64,000 nucleotides of DNA from Promethearchaeota archaeon. GTDB lineage: Archaea; Asgardarchaeota; Lokiarchaeia; Sigyniarchaeales; SOKP01. A program made the translations under genes and the position numbers. Below are positions 39,301-45,536 of the stretch, piece by piece. Each line of letters starts with the position of its first letter. The stretch's first letter is position 1. The stretch spans positions 23,462-87,461 of the forward strand of contig JAHLWP010000014.1 of NCBI GenBank assembly GCA_019057865.1, in the 5' to 3' direction. The notes beneath the pieces are model-generated. The model made no database searches and was not told where the DNA came from. It saw only the letters and a list, made by a program, of their open reading frames with translations.

Positions 39301-40197
39301 ATTTATATGGAAAAACAAGGGTATAAATTAAAATTAGCTGAAAGAAGAATAACAGAGAAAGCTAAAAAAACCCTATTTGAAAAAGATTTAGGTCTGTATA
39401 TTGACTTTATTGATGAGATTATCAACTTTCTAAATGCTGTGAAAACTGTTGATAAAGTAGGAGGATTATACCGCCAAAAACTTAAAAGTGAACTTTCAAA
39501 GTTCATAGCTTCAAAAGCTTCTAAAAAAGTAAAAAATAAAAAGCAGATAAGCGAATTACGAGATGATTTGTTCCATATTCTTGTTAAACACGGATATTTA
39601 ATTGAAACTCATCCTAACAAAGCAGGTGGTTCAGAATCCATTAGGACTTGTTATGAAGTGGGATCAAAATACAATGAAGCTTTGAATGATTACTTTCAAA
39701 CAGAAGGAGATTATTTACCCAATGTTTCTGTGGATATTATTGAGGGAAATTCTGATTCAGATTCAAATATTCTTGATTATTTTCGGAAAGAAACCAAGAA
39801 GGAAATTATAAATCAAGAAAAGTTCGATGAGATATTACTTGAACAATGTAGTAAAATGTTATGGAAATTATATCAAATGTATTCTGCTAATAACAAAAAC
39901 GAATTTGAAAAATCTCTTAAAATTGGAGAAAATTTCATTAAAGACTTCTTAATAAATCTCCATCAATCTTATCTCCAAGAAAATAATATCTCTATACCTG
40001 AGATTAATGATCCAGAAATATTTTTTGACCATTTAGCTAAAAATAACCTAATTCCTTTAACTAAAGATGAACTTAGAGATTATTTTAAAAAATCCAAGGA
40101 AATTATATCAAATACCACAAATATTGAAAAAACTGCTAAAGATCTTCATGATTTATTATTTGAGTTTTATAATAAATTTCAATCCTATATAAGCTAA
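36310..40197 (+). CDS. membrane-anchored HerA/VirB4-like protein with degenerate ATPase motifs
   Basis: 1295 residues (or from ATG 36349, which has a GGATGAG site). Two pairs of membrane helices lie at residues ~60-105 and ~310-350. After each is a similar VirB4-N-like alpha/beta domain ('Y..LNQFLKALNKGQISYTYQV', 'FDKFIRGIDKYKIIFNYNLQV'). Residues ~630-990 match the HerA/FtsK layout: a Walker A position reading NGLSYNREHTKMK (no GK[S/T]), the second strand CIVFDYSGKW, SIIVDLSIL, a Walker B strand VIFIPNIDMFF without DE, and GFGLICSANQIRY. A ~250-residue helical domain ends it. It looks like an ATP-independent relative of conjugation/secretion ATPases, working with the neighbouring Cdc48-N, TPR and HExxH proteins. 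Confidence 0.8.
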   Translation: MINKNNKRKKDEKMSNFIPKQYQNDAKIIGEQENSHDYLDIWDVNPSYKDINSRFSILKGISLTIILFFLAILTYQLTTNIYISIGLTIFTLLFFIFCFSDNFFNLRNLYYYLFHKFISINPFENLSFCTIRQEPTFLLILNKKDAISTAMRIFKIETLPENVYPTLNQFLKALNKGQISYTYQVVQSPYLDFSEPSSENKFQVESIRSQNLSSIDSLHTSIYFCVYYNINGILSSNKIDKLIEIVNDLSNELKSNFSANFHHTKISLLGGIDLINAIRTFFCKSSIQPADKEADLFIAKRNLPKVLFKTGFVSFLIISLSYLLLSLIFPLGFIILINFLLELLIICIWWREILFYFSKSRLSRNLELTQINPFTDVEFYRLNKYNDLIFTYIDNQLLLASKIFNLKFAAQPTLTYFDKFIRGIDKYKIIFNYNLQVTPISANLFSKECLKLLNDKTKESLEGILYITLDKTSSKKVKHPEVEFEKWLDMRSGVWKTMLTVSTSSYLFTKDLTFKNFIELEKELSTNAKILKRTFEDNFLNFKLVGLKNQLLISGFLSECLKNHSFRLNGTHLNYVYFQGKSLIELAKIVNEFKKGIDTRIAAEFNTPLQLKNFITIGNTINTEFLDEEVPFGLTFDQLQQLLITNGLSYNREHTKMKIVSELVKANKSCIVFDYSGKWSKLMNFFKDSQYNGNILYFKLGSSFSIDLKHSGMKYDKNNIDYLNLFFDTFALAFKAEKRYVDLLKDSFLRQDEFDVSSISLDLEMKNKWERDYKTNNLIAIFRDFRNQSQIFSNLTLDHEDEINPIDFLRNDKSIIVDLSILKDLEQKTFVTFIIISKLIHYIQNSTDYYKKVIFIPNIDMFFDSFFIDNNYNTTNYGKVSKFLEPFLECGFGLICSANQIRYLHPHVFSFLHNIITFRANDTRDIAVLKNQMNLQELQGTGYYSSKRNNTYQINYLMNMRENEVIIKRSDIYQPFPGVVDLNELKGIEPLQYEKILIYMEKQGYKLKLAERRITEKAKKTLFEKDLGLYIDFIDEIINFLNAVKTVDKVGGLYRQKLKSELSKFIASKASKKVKNKKQISELRDDLFHILVKHGYLIETHPNKAGGSESIRTCYEVGSKYNEALNDYFQTEGDYLPNVSVDIIEGNSDSDSNILDYFRKETKKEIINQEKFDEILLEQCSKMLWKLYQMYSANNKNEFEKSLKIGENFIKDFLINLHQSYLQENNISIPEINDPEIFFDHLAKNNLIPLTKDELRDYFKKSKEIISNTTNIEKTAKDLHDLLFEFYNKFQSYIS

Positions 40198-40221
40198 TAT
40201 ATATGAAAATGTGATAAAAAT

Positions 40222-40917
40222 ATGTTTGAGGAAATACCAGTTATTATTATTTTTCTATTGTTCTCACTTGTTGTTTCCTATCTTTTGTTGAAATATACTC
40301 CTGAACCGTTCAAAAAGATTATTGTAGGTCTAATGATGGTAGGTATCATTATTCACGAATTCTTTCATGTTGTCATGTGTATAATTACAAATACTCCCAT
40401 TAAAAATATAAAATTTTTAGAAATAACCAAAACAGAATTGAATCCAAATTATAAAAAATATGAATTTAATGGATGTATAATGATTAAAGGAGAAGATAAG
40501 ATGACTTTCCTTCAAGCACTTTTAGTAGGATTAGCTCCTTTATTATTCTCATTCTGGATTTGCTTTTTATTATTAGATTTTGTTGTTCATCCAAGTGATG
40601 AACTCTTATTTTTCTTTAGTCTCTTCATAATACTTTCAATTATGTTCTCTGCCGCTCCTTCTTCCACAGATTTGAAAAATATTCCAAATTCTTTCATTAA
40701 CAATCCCAAATATTCAGCTTATCAAAGTGTTCTTTTAATTTTGTCGATTTTTATTGTTTGGATGATCTTACCGAATTTATATATCTCTAAACTCCATGAG
40801 ATTATTATATACCTGATGATTATGGTTTTCTATTATATATGGAAATATAGTTTTAAATTTTTAAACTCATTGTTTCACTTGGTTAACTCAAGCAAGAAAT
40901 TAAAATTAAAACATTAA
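40222..40917 (+). CDS. membrane protein with HExxH motif (putative metalloprotease)
   Basis: A 231-residue protein with about six membrane helices. The second helix carries HEFFH (GIIIHEFFHVVMC), the zinc-binding motif of site-2-protease-like and related membrane metallopeptidases. A loop with ITNTPIKNIKF follows, then a helix with GLAPLLFSFWICFLLLDF, reminiscent of the glycine-proline segment after HExxH in such proteins. A third zinc ligand cannot be assigned with certainty. It is 24 bp downstream of the HerA-like gene, so it is most likely the last gene of that cluster. The substrate is unknown. Confidence 0.75.
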   Translation: MFEEIPVIIIFLLFSLVVSYLLLKYTPEPFKKIIVGLMMVGIIIHEFFHVVMCIITNTPIKNIKFLEITKTELNPNYKKYEFNGCIMIKGEDKMTFLQALLVGLAPLLFSFWICFLLLDFVVHPSDELLFFFSLFIILSIMFSAAPSSTDLKNIPNSFINNPKYSAYQSVLLILSIFIVWMILPNLYISKLHEIIIYLMIMVFYYIWKYSFKFLNSLFHLVNSSKKLKLKH

Positions 40918-40983
40918 GAACTTTTAGAAAAAGGAGTAAAAAACTAATCTTTTTTACCAATCCTTAAAGTGGCTCTTAATGCA

Positions 40984-41057
40984 TAAGACCGCATCTTCAG
41001 TGTTTAATTTATTAGTAGATGCGGCAGACCTTAAATAAAAATCCCCGTCTGGTCTTA
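40984..41057. other. predicted three-way-junction structured element between convergent genes
   Basis: Three helices can form with almost no unpaired bases at the junction: P1 TAAGAC/GTCTTA (40984-40989 with 41052-41057), P2 CGCATC/GATGCG (40990-40995 with 41018-41023) and P3 CAGAC/GTCTG (41025-41029 with 41047-41051). It is 74 bp, tRNA-sized, but lacks a T-arm and D-arm consensus. Because it lies between two converging stops it could be a terminator, an mRNA-end stabiliser or a small RNA on either strand. Confidence 0.4.
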
Positions 41058-41128
41058 AAAAAATAGGCAAAGGACTCTTTTCAACAGTAATTATACAAAT
41101 TCTCTTGGTTTAAATTTAAGCCCTTAAT

Positions 41129-41617
41129 TTATCCATCATTTTTGATTTTACATGAATAGACCTTAGCAGACCACTCTTCACCTAAAAACTTAATTAATTT
41201 GAAATCCTTGCTGAATTCTTTCTGTCTCCTTTGCTCTATTTGTGATTCTGCCAATGCTTTATTGTATTGTTCTATTGTGTTCCAATTATCCCAATCCCTT
41301 AAATTTTCCCATCTTTTTTCGATTACAGAACGACTAATAAACGTATCTTTTTGAAACTGAACTGTATAATAAAAATCATCTTCAGGAAAATTCATTTCAA
41401 AGCTAATAGGCACAAAACCAAAATCTCTAATCACAAATTTAACTGTACACCCTGGTTTAATGGTAACATCATAATCAACCTTCCCATTTGGATCCGCAAC
41501 AGTATTTACTATCTCTCTCAAAGAAGAATCTCTTGGTTCAGATAAGTTAAATACCGCAACTCTTGTTCCTTCTTTTGTCTTGCTTGGTCTCAAACCGTTA
41601 ATAAATATTCTCGCCAT
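41129..41617 (-). CDS. hypothetical beta-rich protein
   Basis: A 162-residue protein. The first ~95 residues are beta-rich ('VDYDVTIKPGCTVKFVIRDFGFVPISFEMNF', 'FYYTVQFQKDTFISRSV') and recall a carboxypeptidase-regulatory or transthyretin-like fold. The C-terminal third is a charged helix with 'WENLRDWDNWNTIEQYNKALAE'. No signal peptide or membrane span is visible, and I cannot assign a family. It is monocistronic; its stop faces the structured element at 40984-41057. Confidence 0.65.
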   Translation of the reverse strand: MARIFINGLRPSKTKEGTRVAVFNLSEPRDSSLREIVNTVADPNGKVDYDVTIKPGCTVKFVIRDFGFVPISFEMNFPEDDFYYTVQFQKDTFISRSVIEKRWENLRDWDNWNTIEQYNKALAESQIEQRRQKEFSKDFKLIKFLGEEWSAKVYSCKIKNDG

Positions 41618-41713
41618 AATTGGAATTTCTTTTATTTATTATTATATTTTATAGAAATTTAGATAAGATTAGAATGTGTTGAATTATTTAAAAGTTATAA
41701 TATATTAATAACA

Positions 41714-41857
41714 GTGAGTTATAAATCGTTTTTAAATTCTCTTAAAGAGCACATAGAGCATGAAACTCTTGATTTATTTATCAAAGAAAGAAAATTAAGA
41801 GATGAGACATTAATCTCAAATGATCCCTCGAAAAATAAGAAGGAAGTGTTAAGTTAA
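41714..41857 (+). CDS. small ORF coupled to the downstream gene (47 aa)
   Basis: A short reading frame from GTG 41714 encodes MSYKSFLNSLKEHIEHETL and continues to a TAA at 41855-41857 whose last base is the A of the next gene's ATG (TAATG). This overlap suggests translational coupling. The peptide is a charged helix with no recognised family, below the track's length limit. The GTG has no obvious ribosome-binding site, so it could also be a leader peptide or chance frame. Confidence 0.45.
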   Translation: MSYKSFLNSLKEHIEHETLDLFIKERKLRDETLISNDPSKNKKEVLS

Positions 41858-43032
41858 TGGAAAGAAAAGTAAAAAAAGTCGAAGAAAAGGTAGATAAATT
41901 AAAAGAAACTTTAGAAACATTTACACAAAATCTAGCTAACTTAATGCAAAAATTAGCACGATATTTAGAAACAAAAAATAAAATGGAACTACTTAGCAGT
42001 TTATCCGATTATCCAGACGAGAGAAAGGAATTTAGAGAGGATCTTAAAAAGTATGGACTCGGTGTATTTTTATGGGGTAAAGAGAGATACCCAAATGTAT
42101 TTGATATTTTTGAAAGCATTGGTTTTTTACCTTCTGTATTTGAAATTACAGAAATAGAAAAAGCTATTCAAGAATATGATCAATTTATTGAAATGGTAAA
42201 ACAAAAGAACAAGGATTTAGTAGAAACGGAGATAAATGAGACTTATAAAATATTTTTTGATACAAGTATTAATCCTATCGAAATTTTAGTTACAAAATCG
42301 CACCTTTGGCGAAAAATAGATGAAAATACATCATTATATATTGATTTATTGTTTAAAACACTACCCGCATCAGAAATTTATATCAATATATTAAAAAGGG
42401 TGATTAAAGTTGAGACCGCAAGATTTAAAGTGAAATCTAAGAGGAGAAAAGGAAAGGGGCTATTTAAATTAACTGGCGATATATTTAAACGAATAAATAA
42501 GGAGTTTTCCAAAAAATGCCCTCGCGAAGTAGTAAAACCAATTCAAGATTTAGGAGATTTTTGTAAAAATATTGTCAAAGATATATCTTATATAGAAGAG
42601 CATAAAAAAGAAGATTTTTATAATTTATTGGAACTTACAAAAGATTTACATGAATTCCATATAGATCTGGTAAAATTTTTACTCAGATTATGGCATATAT
42701 ACGAAAATGGAAATAGAGATTATGTAAACAATTATAAGATAGAGGATCATTTTCCTAATTTATACACAATTATTAATCACTACATAAAAAAGAATCTAAC
42801 TAAATATTGTCCTTCCTTAAGTAGGGTTATTACGGGATTTTTTTTACCTTTTGAGAAATTTCGTCATATAGAATCCCATACGACGCCTGAATTAAAAATT
42901 TCAGATGATAAAAAAATAATCTATATCCCTAAGAAGGGGAAAAAAAGCCATATTAAAGTTGATATTGATACTTTTAAAACTCCAATAAGAACTTACATCT
43001 GTTTTATCGAAGCATTAAGGATATATCGCTAA
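41857..43032 (+). CDS. hypothetical helical protein (391 aa)
   Basis: The N-terminus is a coiled coil ('KVEEKVDKLKETLETFTQNL', residues ~5-50); the rest is helical and lysine-rich without membrane segments. No catalytic motif is visible: single histidines and cysteines are scattered, and a basic stretch (KSKRRKGKGLFK, residues ~194-205) could touch nucleic acid. The start ATG overlaps the stop of the small upstream ORF. I do not recognise the family. The distance to the converging TFB gene is 213 bp, containing a strong hairpin. Confidence 0.65.
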   Translation: MERKVKKVEEKVDKLKETLETFTQNLANLMQKLARYLETKNKMELLSSLSDYPDERKEFREDLKKYGLGVFLWGKERYPNVFDIFESIGFLPSVFEITEIEKAIQEYDQFIEMVKQKNKDLVETEINETYKIFFDTSINPIEILVTKSHLWRKIDENTSLYIDLLFKTLPASEIYINILKRVIKVETARFKVKSKRRKGKGLFKLTGDIFKRINKEFSKKCPREVVKPIQDLGDFCKNIVKDISYIEEHKKEDFYNLLELTKDLHEFHIDLVKFLLRLWHIYENGNRDYVNNYKIEDHFPNLYTIINHYIKKNLTKYCPSLSRVITGFFLPFEKFRHIESHTTPELKISDDKKIIYIPKKGKKSHIKVDIDTFKTPIRTYICFIEALRIYR

Positions 43033-43167
43033 ATTAAAACAATAAAGTAGGAGAGACTAAAAAAAGGGTCAATCGTGTGATAAGCAGCTTTTTACTTTAC
43101 ACAATTCAATTTATTTAAACATTTCAATTTATTTAAAGAAAAACAAGAAAAACAGAATTAGAAAGGT

Positions 43168-43247
43168 GACTCCTACCTGAAGAATGAAATATGCCTTAGG
43201 TTATTGGCTTATTCATGTAATTCTATCTTCGGTGATCGGTAGGAGTC
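43168..43247 (-). terminator. long imperfect hairpin at the 3' end of the TFB-like gene
   Basis: A perfect 10-bp stem GACTCCTACC/GGTAGGAGTC (43168-43177 and 43238-43247) encloses further pairing: TGAAG/CTTC and AATGAA..GCC/GGC..ATTCAT around a TTAGGTTATT loop. The right foot of the stem overlaps the stop codon of the TFB-like gene. It may be a terminator or mRNA 3'-end structure. The length and perfection of the base stem are unusual for an archaeal terminator, so a miniature inverted-repeat element is an alternative. Confidence 0.45.
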
Positions 43248-44481
43248 ATGGTTTCAAGCCTCGCATAAGGAGGATCTTTATTTTTAAAGAAAGCGAGATG
43301 TTCAATATCAAATAATTCGCTTCCGGGACTTCAGAACGTTTTAAAGGTTCAAATATCATTAGGGGATGGTGAACTTTCAACATCATTAAGACGGGATTAT
43401 TCTGAGCATCTCGCACAGCAAAAAAATAGTAATCAATACCGTTGTGATGGTTGAATACTTGGTTAGCATTACCGAGAACAATTTGAACGATCTGATTCGG
43501 AGTATCTTTTACCTTTTCTTTTGCTTCGAGTAGTCCTAGGTTTCTCATAACTTCTTTTATAAGGTTAGAAGATCGAACTAAGCTGACAAACCCATCTATA
43601 TGTAATTGTTCAAAGATCCTTCTTTTTACTTGAAATTGGATGGTGCTCATTTGAATCCCAAGCCTGTTACAGATAGAAGATACATTGACAACTTCATTGT
43701 AAGAACACAAAGCAGATATAGATGTGGCTAATCCTGCGATGACATCATCTTTAGTATTTTTAATCTGTTCCCATAGTTTATGCATGATCTTTTTAGATTG
43801 GTAGAAAAAGGGCATTCCTAATTCGAATGATTCGGTAATTTCGAGTATTTTGTGGGAAATATAATCTTGTCTATTTCGCTCCTGGTATTCAGGGATAAAT
43901 TTTAAAATTTGTAATGAGAAATCATTAAATTCTTTCTTTGAGATCTTAGAGACTTCTAATAATTTTAATCGCCTAATGCAAATATTCTCAAGCCTTAAAG
44001 TGTAGTAGAGTACAATAGGGACTAATTTTTCGATATTTCTATACTTTGTTCCAGGTCGTAATTGCTTCCATAGATCCTTAACCCTCTTAATTACAATTCT
44101 TTGGCATGAGCTTGGCAAATTCAAGCAATTAAATATCCTTTTTATCTCAATTCCGACTTTTTCTTGAAGTGATTTGAACCTATCTTTTCGTAAATGAAGG
44201 AAGTTCAAATATTTAAGCTTCACAGAATTGGGAGATTTTTGCCGTTCTCCCTTGGTCCCTATTTGTGTCGTTCCTAAGATGGCATATTGAAGGATATCGT
44301 CATTATAATGTCGATCATATTGTAGTTTTTGTATTTCTAAGACAATTCCACAATCTCCACAGACATAACCCTCAATAGTTTCTTGGATATTAGCAGAACT
44401 GCATAGATCACATGAAACCGAAGAGAAATGTGGGGAAATGGAACTTGAAATATTGTTATTAATCACCATTTTTTTGATCAC
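43246..44481 (-). CDS. tfb: divergent transcription initiation factor B (TFB) paralogue
   Basis: A 411-residue TFIIB homologue. The N-terminal zinc ribbon has CDLC....CGDCG (residues ~25-45), followed by a B-reader/linker segment with GTTQIGTKGERQ. Two cyclin folds follow: the first at ~85-190 (IKRIFNCLNLPSS...VPIVLYYTLR), the second at ~200-310 (LATSISALCSYNEVVNVSSICNRLGI, where the recognition helix should contact the BRE). About 100 extra C-terminal residues after the second cyclin fold are not usual for TFB. It probably directs RNA polymerase to a subset of promoters. It is longer and more diverged than a housekeeping TFB. Confidence 0.85.
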   Translation of the reverse strand: MIKKMVINNNISSSISPHFSSVSCDLCSSANIQETIEGYVCGDCGIVLEIQKLQYDRHYNDDILQYAILGTTQIGTKGERQKSPNSVKLKYLNFLHLRKDRFKSLQEKVGIEIKRIFNCLNLPSSCQRIVIKRVKDLWKQLRPGTKYRNIEKLVPIVLYYTLRLENICIRRLKLLEVSKISKKEFNDFSLQILKFIPEYQERNRQDYISHKILEITESFELGMPFFYQSKKIMHKLWEQIKNTKDDVIAGLATSISALCSYNEVVNVSSICNRLGIQMSTIQFQVKRRIFEQLHIDGFVSLVRSSNLIKEVMRNLGLLEAKEKVKDTPNQIVQIVLGNANQVFNHHNGIDYYFFAVRDAQNNPVLMMLKVHHPLMIFEPLKRSEVPEANYLILNISLSLKIKILLMRGLKP

Positions 44482-44992
44482 TATTTTTATTACTAAGAAA
44501 TAGTTGGGAAGGAGTTTCCTTTTTAAATGTTTCCTTTAAAAATCAATTTCTGAGAAGAAGGCTTCTTCTTAGATTCTAGAAGATTATTTTTAACAAAATT
44601 GTATAAAAACCCTACTGAGAAATAATTTTGGTTGTCACTTAATTTTAAAAACCTTTTAGAAGTTTGAGTAAGACTCAATTATGTTGAATTAAGTTTTACT
44701 TTTAATATTAAAATTAATAATATATTGTCAGGTTTTGAAATTTGGCTTTATAGGTAAAAAAGTAATTTTTACTAAAATTTTTTTTATTAATATATATTGA
44801 AGTTATATTTTTGAAAAGAATGAGAGGAAAAAATTTGTTATTATTCATTTTTAGGACTTTTCTTAATTTTTATATCACCACCCCCTCTTTCCTCTTATTC
44901 TTTTGTTTTTTCAATAAGCTTATCATTTTTTCTTTTAATAAATGCGAACTGAACATTAATTTAAAAATAAACTGTTAAAAATGTGAAATATT
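44482..44992. other. 511-bp AT-rich gap without a gene
   Basis: No convincing ORF, tRNA or repeat is visible. It holds the upstream regions of two genes: the minus-strand TFB-like gene and the plus-strand membrane protein. Near 44878-44900 there is a pyrimidine-rich strip (CACCACCCCCTCTTTCCTC) that stands out against the AT-rich surroundings but cannot be assigned. Confidence 0.5.
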
Positions 44993-45532
44993 ATGATAAG
45001 ACTAAATTATATATTGACAATTCCGGTTGTGTGTATCCTTTTAGAATTAATACAAATTATAAATCTCGTGGCAATTTTAATACAGCATGAATATACTTGG
45101 ATGTTAAATTTAATATATTTAGGATTTAATTTTGATGTAGTTCCTCTTATTGATATCTTATTAATTTTAAATACTGTTGTATCCCTAATAATAGAACTAC
45201 TATTAATCTTATGGTTCTCAATAGAAGATTCTGATGACTATTATACGAGGAAAATAGGGTATTTATGGATAATCTTAGGATGTTTATTTTTAACTAACAT
45301 TCTCTTATTTGCTGCAATCTCAGATGGGTATACTCTACCATTAAAGAGCTCTCCCCGTATTGGCAGTTACTTATTTATTTTAAGCAGTATTATAGCCCAA
45401 ATTACTATATTTCTTATAGCGCTTGGTATTGGAATTTTTCTGGTGGTCAATGAAAGTAAATCCTCTAAAGTTAAAAAGTTGAAGCTTTCTCGTAAGATGT
45501 TCAAACAAAAATTTGCTCCAAATACCCTCTAA
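44993..45532 (+). CDS. four-helix membrane protein next to CRISPR array 1
   Basis: A 179-residue protein with four membrane helices (about residues 5-30, 50-75, 84-108, 120-150) and a basic C-terminal tail (KVKKLKLSRKMFKQKF). No functional motif is visible. Its stop codon lies 4 bp before the first CRISPR repeat (the trailer end of array 1). Because the array is transcribed from the other side, its proximity is probably incidental, though membrane proteins do occur as CRISPR accessories. Confidence 0.7.
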   Translation: MIRLNYILTIPVVCILLELIQIINLVAILIQHEYTWMLNLIYLGFNFDVVPLIDILLILNTVVSLIIELLLILWFSIEDSDDYYTRKIGYLWIILGCLFLTNILLFAAISDGYTLPLKSSPRIGSYLFILSSIIAQITIFLIALGIGIFLVVNESKSSKVKKLKLSRKMFKQKFAPNTL

Positions 45533-45536
45533 TGTA

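Noticed and set aside
40984-41057. tRNA gene (74 bp, CTTAAAT anticodon-like loop, closing helices)
   Set aside because: There is no T-arm (GGTTCRA) or usual D-arm, the CAGAC/GTCTG stem has a 17-base loop, and no CCA-like or standard discriminator end follows.
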